Shown: piece after piece, positions 15,584-25,587 of the stretch | Position numbering within the stretch: position 1 is the stretch's first letter | Layout: every line of letters starts with the position of its first letter | Origin: Petralouisia muris | GTDB lineage: Bacteria; Bacillota; Clostridia; Lachnospirales; Lachnospiraceae | NCBI RefSeq assembly: GCF_004793545.1 | Contig: NZ_SRYA01000010.1 | Coordinates: forward strand, 53,968-117,967 | Length of the DNA stretch: 64,000 nucleotides | Reading direction: 5' to 3' | Program-made: the position numbers and the translations under genes | The notes under the pieces: generated by a model | Database searches by the model: none | The model's input: the letters and a program-made list of their open reading frames with translations, nothing else | What the model was told of the DNA's origin: nothing

Positions 15584-17599
15584 ATGCAGGAATTCGTAAT
15601 CAGCATATTGCTGACAGTTGTTATAATAATGGCTGCTGTACTTCTTATTTCTGTCGGCAGCCGTAAGGATGGCATGACAAAAAAACAAAGGGTTATGATG
15701 ATCCGTATTTTGCTCAGTGCCGGAATTTTACTGGCGCTCCAGTTTGTTTCCGCAGAGATGTTTGATACCGCTGACAAATATTTATTTCCGTTCGCAGGAA
15801 GGTGGATTCGTTTTGCATGCTATTTGATTAATTATTTTATTATCGGATATGACATTTTAAGGAAAGCGGCAAAAGGAATCAGAAACCGTCAGGTATTTGA
15901 CGAGAGTTTTCTGATGGCAGTGGCTACCATCGGGGCGATGGCGCTGGCTATTTATGAGAACGGTGATTATTTGGAAGCGATTGCCGTCATGCTGTTTTAC
16001 CAGATTGGGGAATGGTTTCAGGGCTATGCGGTGGGCAAGAGCCGCCGTAATATCAGTAATCTGATGGACATTCGTCCTGATTATGCAAATGTTGAGAGAA
16101 ATGGGAAATTAGAGCAGGTTGATCCGGATGAAGTGGAGATTGGCAGCATGATTGTTGTACAGCCTGGGGAGAAAGTGCCGATTGACGGGATGATTGTCGA
16201 GGGCGCTTCCAGTCTGAACGCCAGCGCATTGACCGGGGAAAGTCTGCCGAGGGAGGCAAAAGTCGGTGATGAAGTAATCAGCGGATGTATCAGTATGACA
16301 GGAGTATTGAAGATACAGACCACAAAGGAATTCGGAGAATCTACGGTTTCTAAGATTTTGGATTTGGTGGAAAATGCAAGCTCCCGCAAATCAAAATCAG
16401 AGGATTTTATTTCAAAGTTTGCGAAAGTCTATACTCCGGCTGTCTGCTATGCGGCATTGGCGCTGGCGCTGCTTCCCCCAGTTGTCAGAATGCTTTTTAT
16501 GGGACTGTCTGCAGACTGGGGCGTCTGGATTTACCGGGCATTGACGTTCCTTGTAATCAGCTGCCCTTGTGCCTTAGTAATCAGTATTCCATTAAGTTTC
16601 TTTGCGGGAATTGGAGGCGCAAGCAAAGAGGGGGTGCTGGTAAAGGGGTCCAACTATCTGGAAATCCTCTCGCAGACCAGGTATGTTGTTTTTGACAAAA
16701 CTGGAACGATGACAAAGGGCGTCTTTGAAGTAAATGGGATTCATCACTCTACCATCGAGAATGAAAAACTGTTAGAATATGCGGCTCTTGCGGAGAGCGC
16801 TTCTTCCCATCCAATCAGCAAGAGCTTACAGCGGGCATATGGAAAAGAAATTGACAGAACCCGTGTAAGGGATATACAGGAGATCAGCGGAAATGGCGTG
16901 ACTGCAAAAGTAGACGGTATGGAGGTTGCCGCCGGCAATGACAAATTGATGAAGCACTTAAACATTCCGTATCAGGACTGTCATCAGACAGGTACGATTA
17001 TTCACATGGCAATAGGCGGGAAATATGCGGGGCATATCGTGATTTCCGATATTATAAAACCTCATTCCAAGGCGGCGATTGCGGAATTAAAGAAAGCCGG
17101 GGTAGAAAGATCAGTTATGCTGACCGGGGATGCAAAGAAAGTGGCAGACCAGGTTGCTGCCTCCCTTGGAATTGACGAGGTTTACAGCGAGCTTCTTCCG
17201 GCTGACAAGGTGGAAAAAGTAGAAGAACTTCTGCAGGTGAAGTCAGGCAAAGGAAAGCTGGCATTTGTGGGCGACGGCGTCAATGATGCACCTGTGCTTT
17301 CCAGAGCGGACATTGGGATTGCCATGGGCGCAATGGGTTCGGATGCAGCAATCGAAGCGGCAGACATTGTTCTGATGGATGATGATCCGATTAAGATTGC
17401 AAAGGCAATCAAAATTTCAAGGAAATGTCTGCGGATTGTTTACCAGAATATTTCAATGGCGCTTGTGGTGAAATTTGCCTGCCTTGCTTTAGGAGCTGTG
17501 GGAATCGCAAATATGTATCTGGCTATTTTTGCAGATGTAGGCGTTATGATTCTTGCGGTACTGAATGCGATCCGCTGTTTGTTTGTAAAAAAGCTGTAA
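15584..17599 (+). CDS. Heavy-metal P1B-type ATPase (Zn/Cd/Pb exporter type)
   Basis: A 671-residue membrane pump. Motifs in order: TGES (217-220), the transmembrane metal site CPC in SCPCALVISIPLSFF (327-329), the phosphorylated aspartate in DKTGTMTKG (371), the HP of the nucleotide domain (409-410) and GDGVNDAPVL. CPC with this context is typical of ZntA/CadA-type pumps. There is no N-terminal HMA domain; that part is the separate 72-residue protein upstream. ATG at 15584 follows AAAGGAG; an upstream TTG overlaps that site and is rejected. Confidence 0.93.
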   Translation: MQEFVISILLTVVIIMAAVLLISVGSRKDGMTKKQRVMMIRILLSAGILLALQFVSAEMFDTADKYLFPFAGRWIRFACYLINYFIIGYDILRKAAKGIRNRQVFDESFLMAVATIGAMALAIYENGDYLEAIAVMLFYQIGEWFQGYAVGKSRRNISNLMDIRPDYANVERNGKLEQVDPDEVEIGSMIVVQPGEKVPIDGMIVEGASSLNASALTGESLPREAKVGDEVISGCISMTGVLKIQTTKEFGESTVSKILDLVENASSRKSKSEDFISKFAKVYTPAVCYAALALALLPPVVRMLFMGLSADWGVWIYRALTFLVISCPCALVISIPLSFFAGIGGASKEGVLVKGSNYLEILSQTRYVVFDKTGTMTKGVFEVNGIHHSTIENEKLLEYAALAESASSHPISKSLQRAYGKEIDRTRVRDIQEISGNGVTAKVDGMEVAAGNDKLMKHLNIPYQDCHQTGTIIHMAIGGKYAGHIVISDIIKPHSKAAIAELKKAGVERSVMLTGDAKKVADQVAASLGIDEVYSELLPADKVEKVEELLQVKSGKGKLAFVGDGVNDAPVLSRADIGIAMGAMGSDAAIEAADIVLMDDDPIKIAKAIKISRKCLRIVYQNISMALVVKFACLALGAVGIANMYLAIFADVGVMILAVLNAIRCLFVKKL

Positions 17600-17763
17600 C
17601 TAATGAAGAATTCATGCTATTATCAATTAGAAATGTGCAGAAAAATAGGATGTAAAATACTTTTGACACGGTAGATCTGCTTGCTGCATTACGCCAATAT
17701 GAAGGTATTGCTCCATCGACATTTAACCGCCAAAGTAATATTTAGTGTGAATTATGCCAATTT

Positions 17764-17800
17764 AAAGGCGTTAACGGGAAATAATCGTTAGCGCCTTTTT
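17764..17800 (+). terminator. Rho-independent terminator before hisS
   Basis: AAAGGCG.TAACG pairs with CGTTA.CGCCTTT and ends in a T run. It closes the metal operon. Confidence 0.8.
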
Positions 17801-17823
17801 CCATGGCCGCCTGGCAAAAATGA

Positions 17824-17853
17824 TTGACACAGCGTATTGCCAAAAGTTATAAT
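17824..17853 (+). promoter_or_regulatory. Sigma-A promoter for hisS-aspS
   Basis: Perfect TTGACA and perfect TATAAT with an 18-base spacer. The leader to the hisS start is about 130 bases and contains a small GTCTG/CAGAC hairpin but no recognisable T-box motif. Confidence 0.8.
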
Positions 17854-17989
17854 AGTCTGTAAATGCAAGAAAAAGACGGCAGAACTATGCCTGTATCAAC
17901 AGCAGAAAAACGATTGCGTCTGCATCAGCAGCGGCAAAAGGAAAAGTCTGTTTGTATCAGACGGCAGCAAAATGAAGGAGGAAGTGAAA

Positions 17990-19252
17990 ATGGCATTGGC
18001 AAAAAAGCCTGTAAACGGCATGAAAGATATTTTACCGGAAGAAATGCAGATCCGGGATTATGTAATGAATGTAATCAAAGACACTTACCGCAGTTTTGGG
18101 TTCACTCCCATCGAGACCCCCTGCATGGAAAACATTGGAAATCTCAGCAATAAGCAGGGGGGAGAAAATGAGAAACTGATTTTCAAGGTGCTCAAAAGAG
18201 GAGAAAAGCTGAAACTGGAAACAGCCCAGACGGAAAATGATGTGGTGGATTACGGAATGCGCTACGATTTGACTGTGCCTTTGGCAAGGTTTTATTCCAA
18301 CAATTCCAACAATCTGCCTGCGCCCTTTAAAGCATTGCAGATGGGAAATGTCTGGCGGGCAGATCGTCCCCAGCGGGGCAGATACCGTCAGTTTATGCAA
18401 TGCGACATTGATATCCTGGGAGAACCCAGCAATCTTGCAGAAATTGAATTGATTCTTGCAACCACCACCACAATTGGCAGGTTAGGCTTCAAAAATTTCC
18501 AGATTCGTATCAATGAAAGGCGAATTTTGAAAGCTATGGCAGCTTACAGTGGATTTTCTGAGGATTCTTACGATACAGTTTTCATTATTTTAGATAAGAT
18601 GGACAAGATCGGCCTTAATGGGGTTGCAGAAGAATTGGAAAAGAGCGGATTTGAAAAGGCATCCATAGAAAAATATCTGGAACTGTTTCAGAATATTCAG
18701 GGGAAAGAAGATGTGGCAGAGGGCGTTTCCTATCTGGCCGAGAAGCTGGGGAATTTTCTGGAAAAGGATGCGGCGGACAATCTAAAAGAGATTGCGGCAT
18801 GCATAAATGACACCAAAGAGGCGGAATTTGATTTGGTTTTTGACCCTACGCTGGTGCGGGGTATGTCTTATTATACCGGGACAATTTTTGAGATTGCCAT
18901 GCCGGAATTTGGCGGAAGCTGCGGCGGAGGCGGGCGTTATGATAAGATGATCGGCAAATTTACTGGAAATGACGTGCCTGCATGCGGATTTTCTATTGGG
19001 TTTGAGCGGATTATCCTGCTGCTTTTGGAAAGCGGATTCCAGGTGCCCGGTCAGTCAGAGCGAATTGTCTATCTGATCGAGAAAAATTATCCGGGAGAGA
19101 AGCTGGCCCAGGTGATTGCCCAGGCCCAGGAACAGCGGAAAGCCGGAAAGCAGGTGTTGGTGGCCCGGATGAATAAGAATAAGAAATTCCAGAAGGAAAA
19201 GCTGACAGCGGAAGGGTATACGGAAATCAAGGAATTTTTTAATAGGGAATAA
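17990..19252 (+). CDS. hisS: Histidyl-tRNA synthetase
   Basis: A class II synthetase of 420 residues, the usual size. Motif 2 is in QMGNVWRADRPQRGRYRQFMQCD, the histidine-specific motif RGMSYYTGTIFE follows, and motif 3 is GFSIGFERI. ATG at 17990 follows GAAGGAGG; the frame is open further upstream but that part has no ribosome site and covers the leader. aspS follows after 92 bases with no terminator, so the two are likely co-transcribed. Confidence 0.96.
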   Translation: MALAKKPVNGMKDILPEEMQIRDYVMNVIKDTYRSFGFTPIETPCMENIGNLSNKQGGENEKLIFKVLKRGEKLKLETAQTENDVVDYGMRYDLTVPLARFYSNNSNNLPAPFKALQMGNVWRADRPQRGRYRQFMQCDIDILGEPSNLAEIELILATTTTIGRLGFKNFQIRINERRILKAMAAYSGFSEDSYDTVFIILDKMDKIGLNGVAEELEKSGFEKASIEKYLELFQNIQGKEDVAEGVSYLAEKLGNFLEKDAADNLKEIAACINDTKEAEFDLVFDPTLVRGMSYYTGTIFEIAMPEFGGSCGGGGRYDKMIGKFTGNDVPACGFSIGFERIILLLLESGFQVPGQSERIVYLIEKNYPGEKLAQVIAQAQEQRKAGKQVLVARMNKNKKFQKEKLTAEGYTEIKEFFNRE

Positions 19253-19344
19253 GGATAAGAGAAAAGGTTTCTTATTACATTAGAGAGGGATTTTGATATT
19301 TATAGTATAAGAGAAAAGACAAATTAATTTTAGGAGGAAGAATT

Positions 19345-21147
19345 ATGGCAGAGTCAATGAAAGGACTGCACAGAACCCACAGATGCACAGAAGTTTCAAA
19401 CAGCAACATCGGCCAGCAGGTAACGGTTATGGGTTGGGTACAGAAGAGGAGAAATTTAGGAAGTTTGATTTTTATAGATTTGCGGGATCGGTCCGGCCTG
19501 CTTCAGATCGTATTTGACGAGCCCAAGGTGGGAAGCGAAGGCTTTGCCAAGGCAGAAGCTCTGCGGAGCGAATTTGTAATAGCAGTAACAGGAACCGTGG
19601 AAAAAAGGTCGGCAGCGGTGAATGAGAATCTGAAAACCGGAGATATTGAAGTGATTGCAGAAAGCATCCGCATTTTGTCAGAATCCGAAACGCCGCCGTT
19701 CCCAATTGAAGAAAATTCCCAGACCAAAGAGGATATGCGGCTTCGTTACCGGTATCTGGATTTGCGCAGGCCGGACATTCAGCGGAATATGATGATGAAA
19801 AGCAAGGTGGCAATGCTTTTGCGCAATTTTATGGAGCAGGAAGGATTTCTGGAAATTGAGACGCCGATTCTCACCAAATCCACACCGGAGGGGGCCAGGG
19901 ATTATCTGGTGCCCAGCCGGGTGCATCCGGGAACGTTTTATGCCCTGCCCCAGTCTCCCCAGTTGTTTAAGCAGCTTTTGATGTGCTCTGGTTATGATCG
20001 GTATTTCCAGATTGCAAGGTGTTTCCGGGACGAGGATTTGCGGGCAGACCGCCAGCCGGAATTTACCCAGGCGGATATGGAGCTGTCTTTTGTAGATGTG
20101 GATGATGTGATTGATGTCAATGAACGGCTGCTGCAATATGTATTTAAAGAAGCCATTGGCATAGAGATTGCTCTGCCCATTCCCCGAATGAGCTGGCAGG
20201 AAGCGATGGATCGTTATGGCAGCGACAAGCCGGATACCCGTTTCGGCATGGAGCTTGCAGATGTTTCGGAAGTTGTAAAAGGCTGTGGATTCGGTGTATT
20301 TACCACAGCTTTAGACCAGGGCGGTTCTGTCCGGGGAATCAATGCCAAAGGACAGGGCGCTATGCCCCGGAAAAAAATTGACAAGCTGGTGGAGTTTGCC
20401 AAGGGATATGGAGCCAAAGGGCTGGCTTACCTTGCAGTCAATGAAGACGGTTCCTATAAGTCCTCTTTTGCAAAATTTATGACAGAGGAAGAGTTAAAAT
20501 CTCTGGTGGAAAAGATGCAGGGAGAGCCGGGGGATTTACTGCTGTTTGCTGCAGATAAGAATAAAATAGTCTGGGATGTGTTAGGCGCCCTTCGTCTGGA
20601 ACTTGCCAGAGAATTGGGCCTGATGGACAAAAATCAGTATAATTTCCTGTGGGTGACGGAATTCCCGCTGCTGGAGTGGTCTGAGGAAGAGAATCGTTTT
20701 ATGGCGATGCATCATCCCTTTACCATGCCTATGGAAGAGGACTGGGATAAAATTGACTCTGATCCGGGGGCAGTGCGCGCCAAGGCATACGATATTGTGC
20801 TGAATGGCACAGAGTTGGGCGGCGGTTCTGTCCGTATCCATCAGAATGATATTCAGGAAAAAATGCTGGAGGCGCTGGGCTTTACCAAAGAGCGTGCCTA
20901 TGAGCAGTTTGGATTTTTGCTGGATGCGTTTAAATATGGAGTTCCCCCTCATGCAGGGCTTGCCTATGGGTTGGACCGTATGGTGATGCTGATGATGCAG
21001 TGCGACTCCATCCGTGATGTGATTGCATTCCCCAAGGTGAAGGATGCTTCCTGTCTGATGACGGCTGCGCCGGGAGCTGTGGAGGAGAAACAGCTGGAAG
21101 AACTGGCCTTGGCCATTACGAAGGAAGAAACGGCTGGGGAAGAATAG
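19345..21147 (+). CDS. aspS: Aspartyl-tRNA synthetase
   Basis: A 600-residue bacterial-type class II enzyme. It has an N-terminal anticodon-binding OB fold (VMGWVQKRRNLGSLIFIDLRD), motif 2 with FRDEDLRADRQPEFTQ, a middle GAD insertion domain (about residues 290-410) and motif 3 with GLAYGLDRMVML. Bacterial AspRS with this insertion may be discriminating or may also charge tRNA-Asn; that cannot be decided here. The start follows TAGGAGGAAG. Confidence 0.96.
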   Translation: MAESMKGLHRTHRCTEVSNSNIGQQVTVMGWVQKRRNLGSLIFIDLRDRSGLLQIVFDEPKVGSEGFAKAEALRSEFVIAVTGTVEKRSAAVNENLKTGDIEVIAESIRILSESETPPFPIEENSQTKEDMRLRYRYLDLRRPDIQRNMMMKSKVAMLLRNFMEQEGFLEIETPILTKSTPEGARDYLVPSRVHPGTFYALPQSPQLFKQLLMCSGYDRYFQIARCFRDEDLRADRQPEFTQADMELSFVDVDDVIDVNERLLQYVFKEAIGIEIALPIPRMSWQEAMDRYGSDKPDTRFGMELADVSEVVKGCGFGVFTTALDQGGSVRGINAKGQGAMPRKKIDKLVEFAKGYGAKGLAYLAVNEDGSYKSSFAKFMTEEELKSLVEKMQGEPGDLLLFAADKNKIVWDVLGALRLELARELGLMDKNQYNFLWVTEFPLLEWSEEENRFMAMHHPFTMPMEEDWDKIDSDPGAVRAKAYDIVLNGTELGGGSVRIHQNDIQEKMLEALGFTKERAYEQFGFLLDAFKYGVPPHAGLAYGLDRMVMLMMQCDSIRDVIAFPKVKDASCLMTAAPGAVEEKQLEELALAITKEETAGEE

Positions 21148-21304
21148 GAAATCAGTCCCAAATCAGCCCAATGCAACCGCAGCTTTACATCAAAATCTCC
21201 AAAAGCAACAGGAAAGATGCAGACTTTACATGGGTGTTATTGTACGATAAGTTCACCGGAAGCGCAGAAGGAAAAAGCCGAAAGGCGTCATAGAAGAAAG
21301 GTGA

Positions 21305-22207
21305 ATGAAAATGAGTGTATTTGGAGAAAACCTGCAATTTTACAGAAAACAGAAAAGTATGACCCAGGAGCAGTTTGCAGAACAGTTTGATGTGTCCCGC
21401 CAGACTATTTCAAAATGGGAGGCCGGAATCACTTATCCGGAAATGGAAAAGATTCTGCAGCTCTGTGATTTCTTTTCCTGTGATATGGACACGCTGCTTC
21501 GGAAAAATGCGGCGGAACTGGAAGTCTTTGACAGCCAGGGATATGAAAACCATATGGAAAAGCGCAGAAGAAGCATTTCTGTGGGGGTAGCAGCCCTGAT
21601 CTTTGCGCCGGCAGCGTATGAGCTGCTGGAGGGATTTGGAAGAACGCCGGAGGCGTTCATGAATACATTATTCTTTTCTATCATAATTGCTGCAGTTCTG
21701 ATTCTTGTGACAGCGGGGATTCAGGATGAAATTTACCGGAAAAACCATTCGATAATTGGTGATTTCTATACAAAAGAGGAAAAAGATAAATTTGCGGAGA
21801 AATTTCCCCACCGGATTGCAGCAGGCCTGGGAATGATTCTGATAGGCTTGTTAATTGCAATGAACGGCGCTGAGCTGCCCATGAGGGCAGGAATGAAAGA
21901 GGAATTTTATGATGGGATATTCCTGTTTTTGGCAGCCTTGGGCATCGGGCTGCTGGTGCATACCGGGCTTGGAAAGGCCAAATATGACGTGGCCGGTTAT
22001 AATAAGGAAAATCTTCTGGAAGAGGAATTGAAAAAACGCGACCCCCAAATCGGCGTATGGTGCGGATGCATTATGATTCTGGCGACAATTCTGTTTTTTG
22101 TGGGCGGGTTTGTCTTTGATTTGTGGGATATTTGCTGGGTGGCATTTCCGGTGGGCGGAATGTTTTGCGGAATGGCTGCGCTGATTTTGAATGGAAAAAG
22201 AGCATAA
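21305..22207 (+). CDS. XRE-family helix-turn-helix protein with membrane domain
   Basis: About 300 residues. Residues 1-70 form an XRE HTH domain (MTQEQFAEQFDVSRQTISKWE), followed by about five hydrophobic helices in two groups separated by a soluble section. This is a membrane-tethered regulator type common in Clostridia; what it senses is unknown. Two close ATGs (21305 and 21311) are possible; AAAGGTG fits the second slightly better. It stands alone between aspS and a phosphatase gene. Confidence 0.8.
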   Translation: MKMSVFGENLQFYRKQKSMTQEQFAEQFDVSRQTISKWEAGITYPEMEKILQLCDFFSCDMDTLLRKNAAELEVFDSQGYENHMEKRRRSISVGVAALIFAPAAYELLEGFGRTPEAFMNTLFFSIIIAAVLILVTAGIQDEIYRKNHSIIGDFYTKEEKDKFAEKFPHRIAAGLGMILIGLLIAMNGAELPMRAGMKEEFYDGIFLFLAALGIGLLVHTGLGKAKYDVAGYNKENLLEEELKKRDPQIGVWCGCIMILATILFFVGGFVFDLWDICWVAFPVGGMFCGMAALILNGKRA

Positions 22208-22326
22208 AGTCTGTAATATCTGCTGTATTTTCTTTTTTAGGACGGATGCCATATGGACTTTAGACAGAAAACGTGATAGAATAGGTCAGAATGTTTAGAT
22301 AGATGGCTGGCGCCAAAGGAGGAGAA

Positions 22327-22968
22327 ATGAAGAAAGGTATTATATTTGATTTGGATGGAACTCTATGGGATTCATCTGAAGGAGTAGCGGCATCTTGGGA
22401 AAAGGCTTTAGAAGAGCATTTTGATATAGAGAAAGTAATTACAGCAGATATGATTCAGGAAGTAATGGGGAAGAGTATGTACGAGATTGCAGACATACTT
22501 TTTTCCGAATTTCCGTTGAAAGAACGGCGGGAAATGCTGACTTACTGCTGTAAGAGAGAGAATGAATATATCAGAAGCCATGGAGGAACACTGATGCCGG
22601 GACTGGAGGAGACCCTTCAGAATTTAAAGGACAAGGGGTATCATCTGTTTATTGTAAGCAATTGTCAGGCAGGGTACATTGAAGTTTTTCTGGAATATCA
22701 CAAACTGGAGAAATATTTTGATGATTTTGAGTCCTTTGGCAGGACAGGCAGAGAGAAAGGACGCAACATCCGCACTGTGATAGAACGGAATCAACTGGAG
22801 CAGTCTATTTATGTAGGGGACATCCAGGGAGATTATTACGCTGCAGTAGAGGCGGAAGTTCCTTTTATCCATGCCAGAACCGGATATGGAGCAGTTCAGG
22901 AAAAAGTGCCTTATATCACGGAATTGTCCCAGCTTCCAGTTTTAGTGGAAGAGATCCTGGGGGAGTAA
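22327..22968 (+). CDS. HAD-superfamily phosphatase
   Basis: A 213-residue hydrolase: motif I DLDGTLWDS with the nucleophile and acid/base aspartates, a helical cap (about residues 20-85), motif II FIVSNC and motif IV VGDIQGDYYAA. It resembles phosphoglycolate phosphatase-like proteins; the substrate is not known. ATG at 22327 follows AAAGGAGG and is preferred over an earlier in-frame codon. Confidence 0.85.
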   Translation: MKKGIIFDLDGTLWDSSEGVAASWEKALEEHFDIEKVITADMIQEVMGKSMYEIADILFSEFPLKERREMLTYCCKRENEYIRSHGGTLMPGLEETLQNLKDKGYHLFIVSNCQAGYIEVFLEYHKLEKYFDDFESFGRTGREKGRNIRTVIERNQLEQSIYVGDIQGDYYAAVEAEVPFIHARTGYGAVQEKVPYITELSQLPVLVEEILGE

Positions 22969-23051
22969 CGCAGGGGAAGGCACAGGAGGATGCAGCGGTT
23001 GGCAGTATAAGGATTGAATGGCGCAAATGAGCGTACGGAATGGAGTGCAGA

Positions 23052-23531
23052 ATGGAAAAGATAGCAAGTTTTACCATAGATCATATAAAATTAGAGCCGG
23101 GAATCTATGTGTCCCGGAAGGATTATATCGGCAGTGAAGCAGTAACGACCTTTGATTTGCGGATGACGTCGCCGAATGACGAACCAGTGATGAATACGGC
23201 AGAGGTACATACCATAGAGCATCTGGCAGCTACCTATCTGCGTAACGATCCAGAGTATAAAGAGAAGATTGTGTACTTCGGCCCTATGGGTTGCCGGACA
23301 GGCTTTTACCTTCTTCTGGCAGGAGATTATGAATCGGCGGATGTGGTGAAGCTGGTGACAGAGATGTTTGAATTTATTCGTGACTATAAAGGGGAAGTGC
23401 CAGGGGCCAGTCCCAAAGACTGCGGCAATTATCTGGATATGAATCTCGGAATGGCCAATTATCTTGCAGACCGTTATTTAAAGAATACATTATATGGCAT
23501 TGATGAAAAGCATCTGACGTATCCAGAATAG
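23052..23531 (+). CDS. luxS: S-ribosylhomocysteine lyase
   Basis: Splits S-ribosylhomocysteine into homocysteine and the AI-2 precursor. The iron/zinc ligands His53 and His57 lie in HTIEH, Cys124 in SPKDCGNY, and the catalytic Cys81 is in GPMGCRTGFY; Glu56 is the second catalytic residue. From ATG 23052 (GGAGTG ahead) the protein is 159 residues, the family length. The next gene makes its substrate, so the two form the activated-methyl recycling pair. Confidence 0.95.
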   Translation: MEKIASFTIDHIKLEPGIYVSRKDYIGSEAVTTFDLRMTSPNDEPVMNTAEVHTIEHLAATYLRNDPEYKEKIVYFGPMGCRTGFYLLLAGDYESADVVKLVTEMFEFIRDYKGEVPGASPKDCGNYLDMNLGMANYLADRYLKNTLYGIDEKHLTYPE

Positions 23532-23540
23532 GAGAAGAGA

Positions 23541-24239
23541 ATGAAAAAAGTAGGAATTATCGGCGCCATGGAGCTGGAAGTGGAAGCGCTGAAAGGGAAA
23601 ATGGAAATTTGCCAAAAGACAGAGAAGGCTTCTATGGAGTTTCTGGAGGGAACATTAAATAACACTCAGGCAGTGATAGTAAGAAGCGGGATCGGGAAAG
23701 TAAACGCAGCGGTTTGCGCACAGATTTTGTGTGATCTCTTTGAGGTATCTCATATCATCAATACAGGCGTTGCAGGATCTTTGAAAAATGAAATCAATAT
23801 TGGGGATATTGTGGTGTCTACCGACGCTCTTCATCATGATATGGATGTACGGGTCTTCGGCTATCCTTTGGGGGAGGTGCCCCAGATGGGATGTCTGGCA
23901 TTTCGGGCAGATCAGCATCTTTCTCAGCTTGCGGTATCCTGCTGTAAGGAAGTGAATCCTGAAATCAGTGTTTACCGGGGAAGAATTGTCAGCGGAGATC
24001 AGTTTATCAGCGATAAGCAGGTAAAAGAAGGAATTATTCGGAATTTCCAGGGATTTTGTGTGGAAATGGAGGGCGCTTCCATTGCCCATACCGCCTATTT
24101 GAATCACGTGCCTTTTGTCATTATCCGTGCGATTTCTGATAAAGCGGATGACAGTGCCCAGATGGACTATCCCTCTTTTGAAAAGGCGGCGGCAGCCCAT
24201 TCCGCCAAGCTGGTAGAACATATGCTGCCGGAAATTTAG
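23541..24239 (+). CDS. mtnN: 5'-methylthioadenosine/S-adenosylhomocysteine nucleosidase
   Basis: Removes adenine from S-adenosylhomocysteine and methylthioadenosine, feeding LuxS. The 232 residues show KKVGIIGAMELEVE at the start, the INTGVAGSL loop, VEMEGASIAH with the ribose-binding glutamates and RAISDKADDSA with the catalytic aspartate. It follows luxS by 9 bases with its own GGAGAAG site. Confidence 0.95.
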   Translation: MKKVGIIGAMELEVEALKGKMEICQKTEKASMEFLEGTLNNTQAVIVRSGIGKVNAAVCAQILCDLFEVSHIINTGVAGSLKNEINIGDIVVSTDALHHDMDVRVFGYPLGEVPQMGCLAFRADQHLSQLAVSCCKEVNPEISVYRGRIVSGDQFISDKQVKEGIIRNFQGFCVEMEGASIAHTAYLNHVPFVIIRAISDKADDSAQMDYPSFEKAAAAHSAKLVEHMLPEI

Positions 24240-24333
24240 TGAAATGGGACGAATGGAACAAGATGCGCTTGAGTATCGTTGTTTTTCTATGCTTTACAAG
24301 AAGGATAGCAGGAAATCAGGCGTATAAAATCAG

Positions 24334-24370
24334 GAAGGAATGCAGAAAAGTGCTGTGTTCCTTCTTTTTA
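24334..24370 (+). terminator. Rho-independent terminator after luxS-mtnN
   Basis: GAAGGAA.GCA pairs with TGC.TTCCTTC and is followed by TTTTTA. Confidence 0.8.
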
Positions 24371-24425
24371 TTTCCAATATTTTCCGTCAGAATTTATAAG
24401 AATTTCTTAATTCGGCAAAAATTCA

Positions 24426-24454
24426 TTGTTTCCGATGATTTCCTGTGCTATAAT
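24426..24454 (+). promoter_or_regulatory. Sigma-A promoter for the second PAP2 gene
   Basis: TTGTTT, a 17-base spacer and a perfect TATAAT, 45 bases before the start codon. Confidence 0.6.
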
Positions 24455-24499
24455 CCAGTGAGATATTAAGATAGATATGAAAGTAAAAGGGTGGGTTTC

Positions 24500-25177
24500 A
24501 TGAAAGTGACATTGAAAGATTTTTTGTATCGTTATCGGCATGGATGGATTTTATCCTATTTGTTGATTTATCTGGCATGGTTTGCATATCTGGAGCAGAC
24601 GGTCACCAGGCGGTTTCATGTGATACATATGCCGATTGATGATTATATTCCATTTATAGAGGTATTTGTGGTACCCTATCTTCTGTGGTTCGGCTATGTG
24701 GCGTTGGCAATTGCATATTTTTTCTTTCAGGATGTGCAAGACTATTATAAGCTCTGTATTTTCCTGTTTGTAGGTATGACAGTATTTCTAGTGGCGTCTA
24801 CGGTTTATCCACATGGACATTATCTGCGTCCCCGGGTATTTGAGCGGGATAATATTTTTGTCACACTGGTGAAGGGACTGTATATGGTGGATACGCCAAC
24901 GAATTTGTTTCCCAGCATTCATGTGTATAATTCCATCGGAGTGCATCTTTCCATTATGCACAGTGAGAAGCTGAAGGAAAAAAAGTGGATTCGAAGGATA
25001 TCTTTTGTGCTTATGATGTCTATTATTGCATCCACGATGTTTTTGAAGCAGCATTCTGTTTTTGATGTGATTACCGGATGCATTATGGCAATTGTGATGT
25101 ATACTCTGGTGTACGGCGGAGAATTGCTGGCCGGCAGGAAACGTGTGTACCGCCGGTATCCGGAAATAAATGGTTAG
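24500..25177 (+). CDS. PAP2-superfamily membrane protein
   Basis: About 225 residues with six hydrophobic helices. The PAP2 core is in a diverged form: RPRVFERDN for motif 1, FPSIHVYNS for motif 2 (PSIH instead of PSGH) and FLKQHSVFDVI for motif 3. This pattern is that of the inositolphosphorylceramide-synthase/dolichyl-phosphatase-like branch. The substrate is unknown. Start at ATG 24500 (GGGTGG ahead). Confidence 0.75.
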   Translation: MKVTLKDFLYRYRHGWILSYLLIYLAWFAYLEQTVTRRFHVIHMPIDDYIPFIEVFVVPYLLWFGYVALAIAYFFFQDVQDYYKLCIFLFVGMTVFLVASTVYPHGHYLRPRVFERDNIFVTLVKGLYMVDTPTNLFPSIHVYNSIGVHLSIMHSEKLKEKKWIRRISFVLMMSIIASTMFLKQHSVFDVITGCIMAIVMYTLVYGGELLAGRKRVYRRYPEING

Positions 25178-25236
25178 AACGGAGGGGACTTCTGAAGTAT
25201 TTTGATACGGCAGAGGTTCCTTTTATTCACTAGTGT

Positions 25237-25286
25237 AAAAACCGTCTGAAACTGCAGCAGCTAAACTGCTATTGTTCCAGACGGTT
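25237..25286 (-). terminator. Terminator of the tRNA-Pro gene (minus strand)
   Basis: Read on the minus strand, AACCGTCTG and CAGACGGTT enclose an inner AGCAG/CTGCT stem, followed by TTTTT. It lies about 37 bases beyond the tRNA 3' end and could also stop transcripts from the PAP2 gene. Confidence 0.75.
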
Positions 25287-25322
25287 CTGAACAGTCATGC
25301 TGTACCGCATGAAATAAAAGAA

Positions 25323-25397
25323 TCGGGGTAACAGGATTCGAACCTGCGACCTCACGGCCCCCAGCCGTGCGCTCTAGCCAAGCTGAGCCATACCCCG
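25323..25397 (-). tRNA. tRNA-Pro (anticodon GGG)
   Basis: On the minus strand the acceptor arms CGGGGTA and TACCCCG pair fully with discriminator A. The anticodon stem CACGG/CCGTG encloses loop CTGGGGG, giving anticodon GGG, and the T arm has GGTTCGAATCC. CCA is not encoded. Confidence 0.95.
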
Positions 25398-25587
25398 AAT
25401 ACTTATCCATTATAACACAGGAAAAAAGAAAAATCAACTGTTAAATTTTGAATATTGAAATCAATTGACTTTATGAAAAATAGAACTATAATGATACTTA
25501 GGGTGTGTTTGAAAATTCCGTCTGTTACAGGGACTTTACACATAAGAAAAACAAGAAAGAGACAGAATAATGAGAGAGGCAGAATAT

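Noticed and set aside
17863..18153. Leader peptide or T-box control in front of hisS
   Set aside because: The frame from 17863 holds few histidines and starts at the predicted transcript end; no T-box consensus is present.
24239..24469. 76-residue frame directly after mtnN
   Set aside because: It runs through a clear terminator and the next promoter and has no ribosome site.
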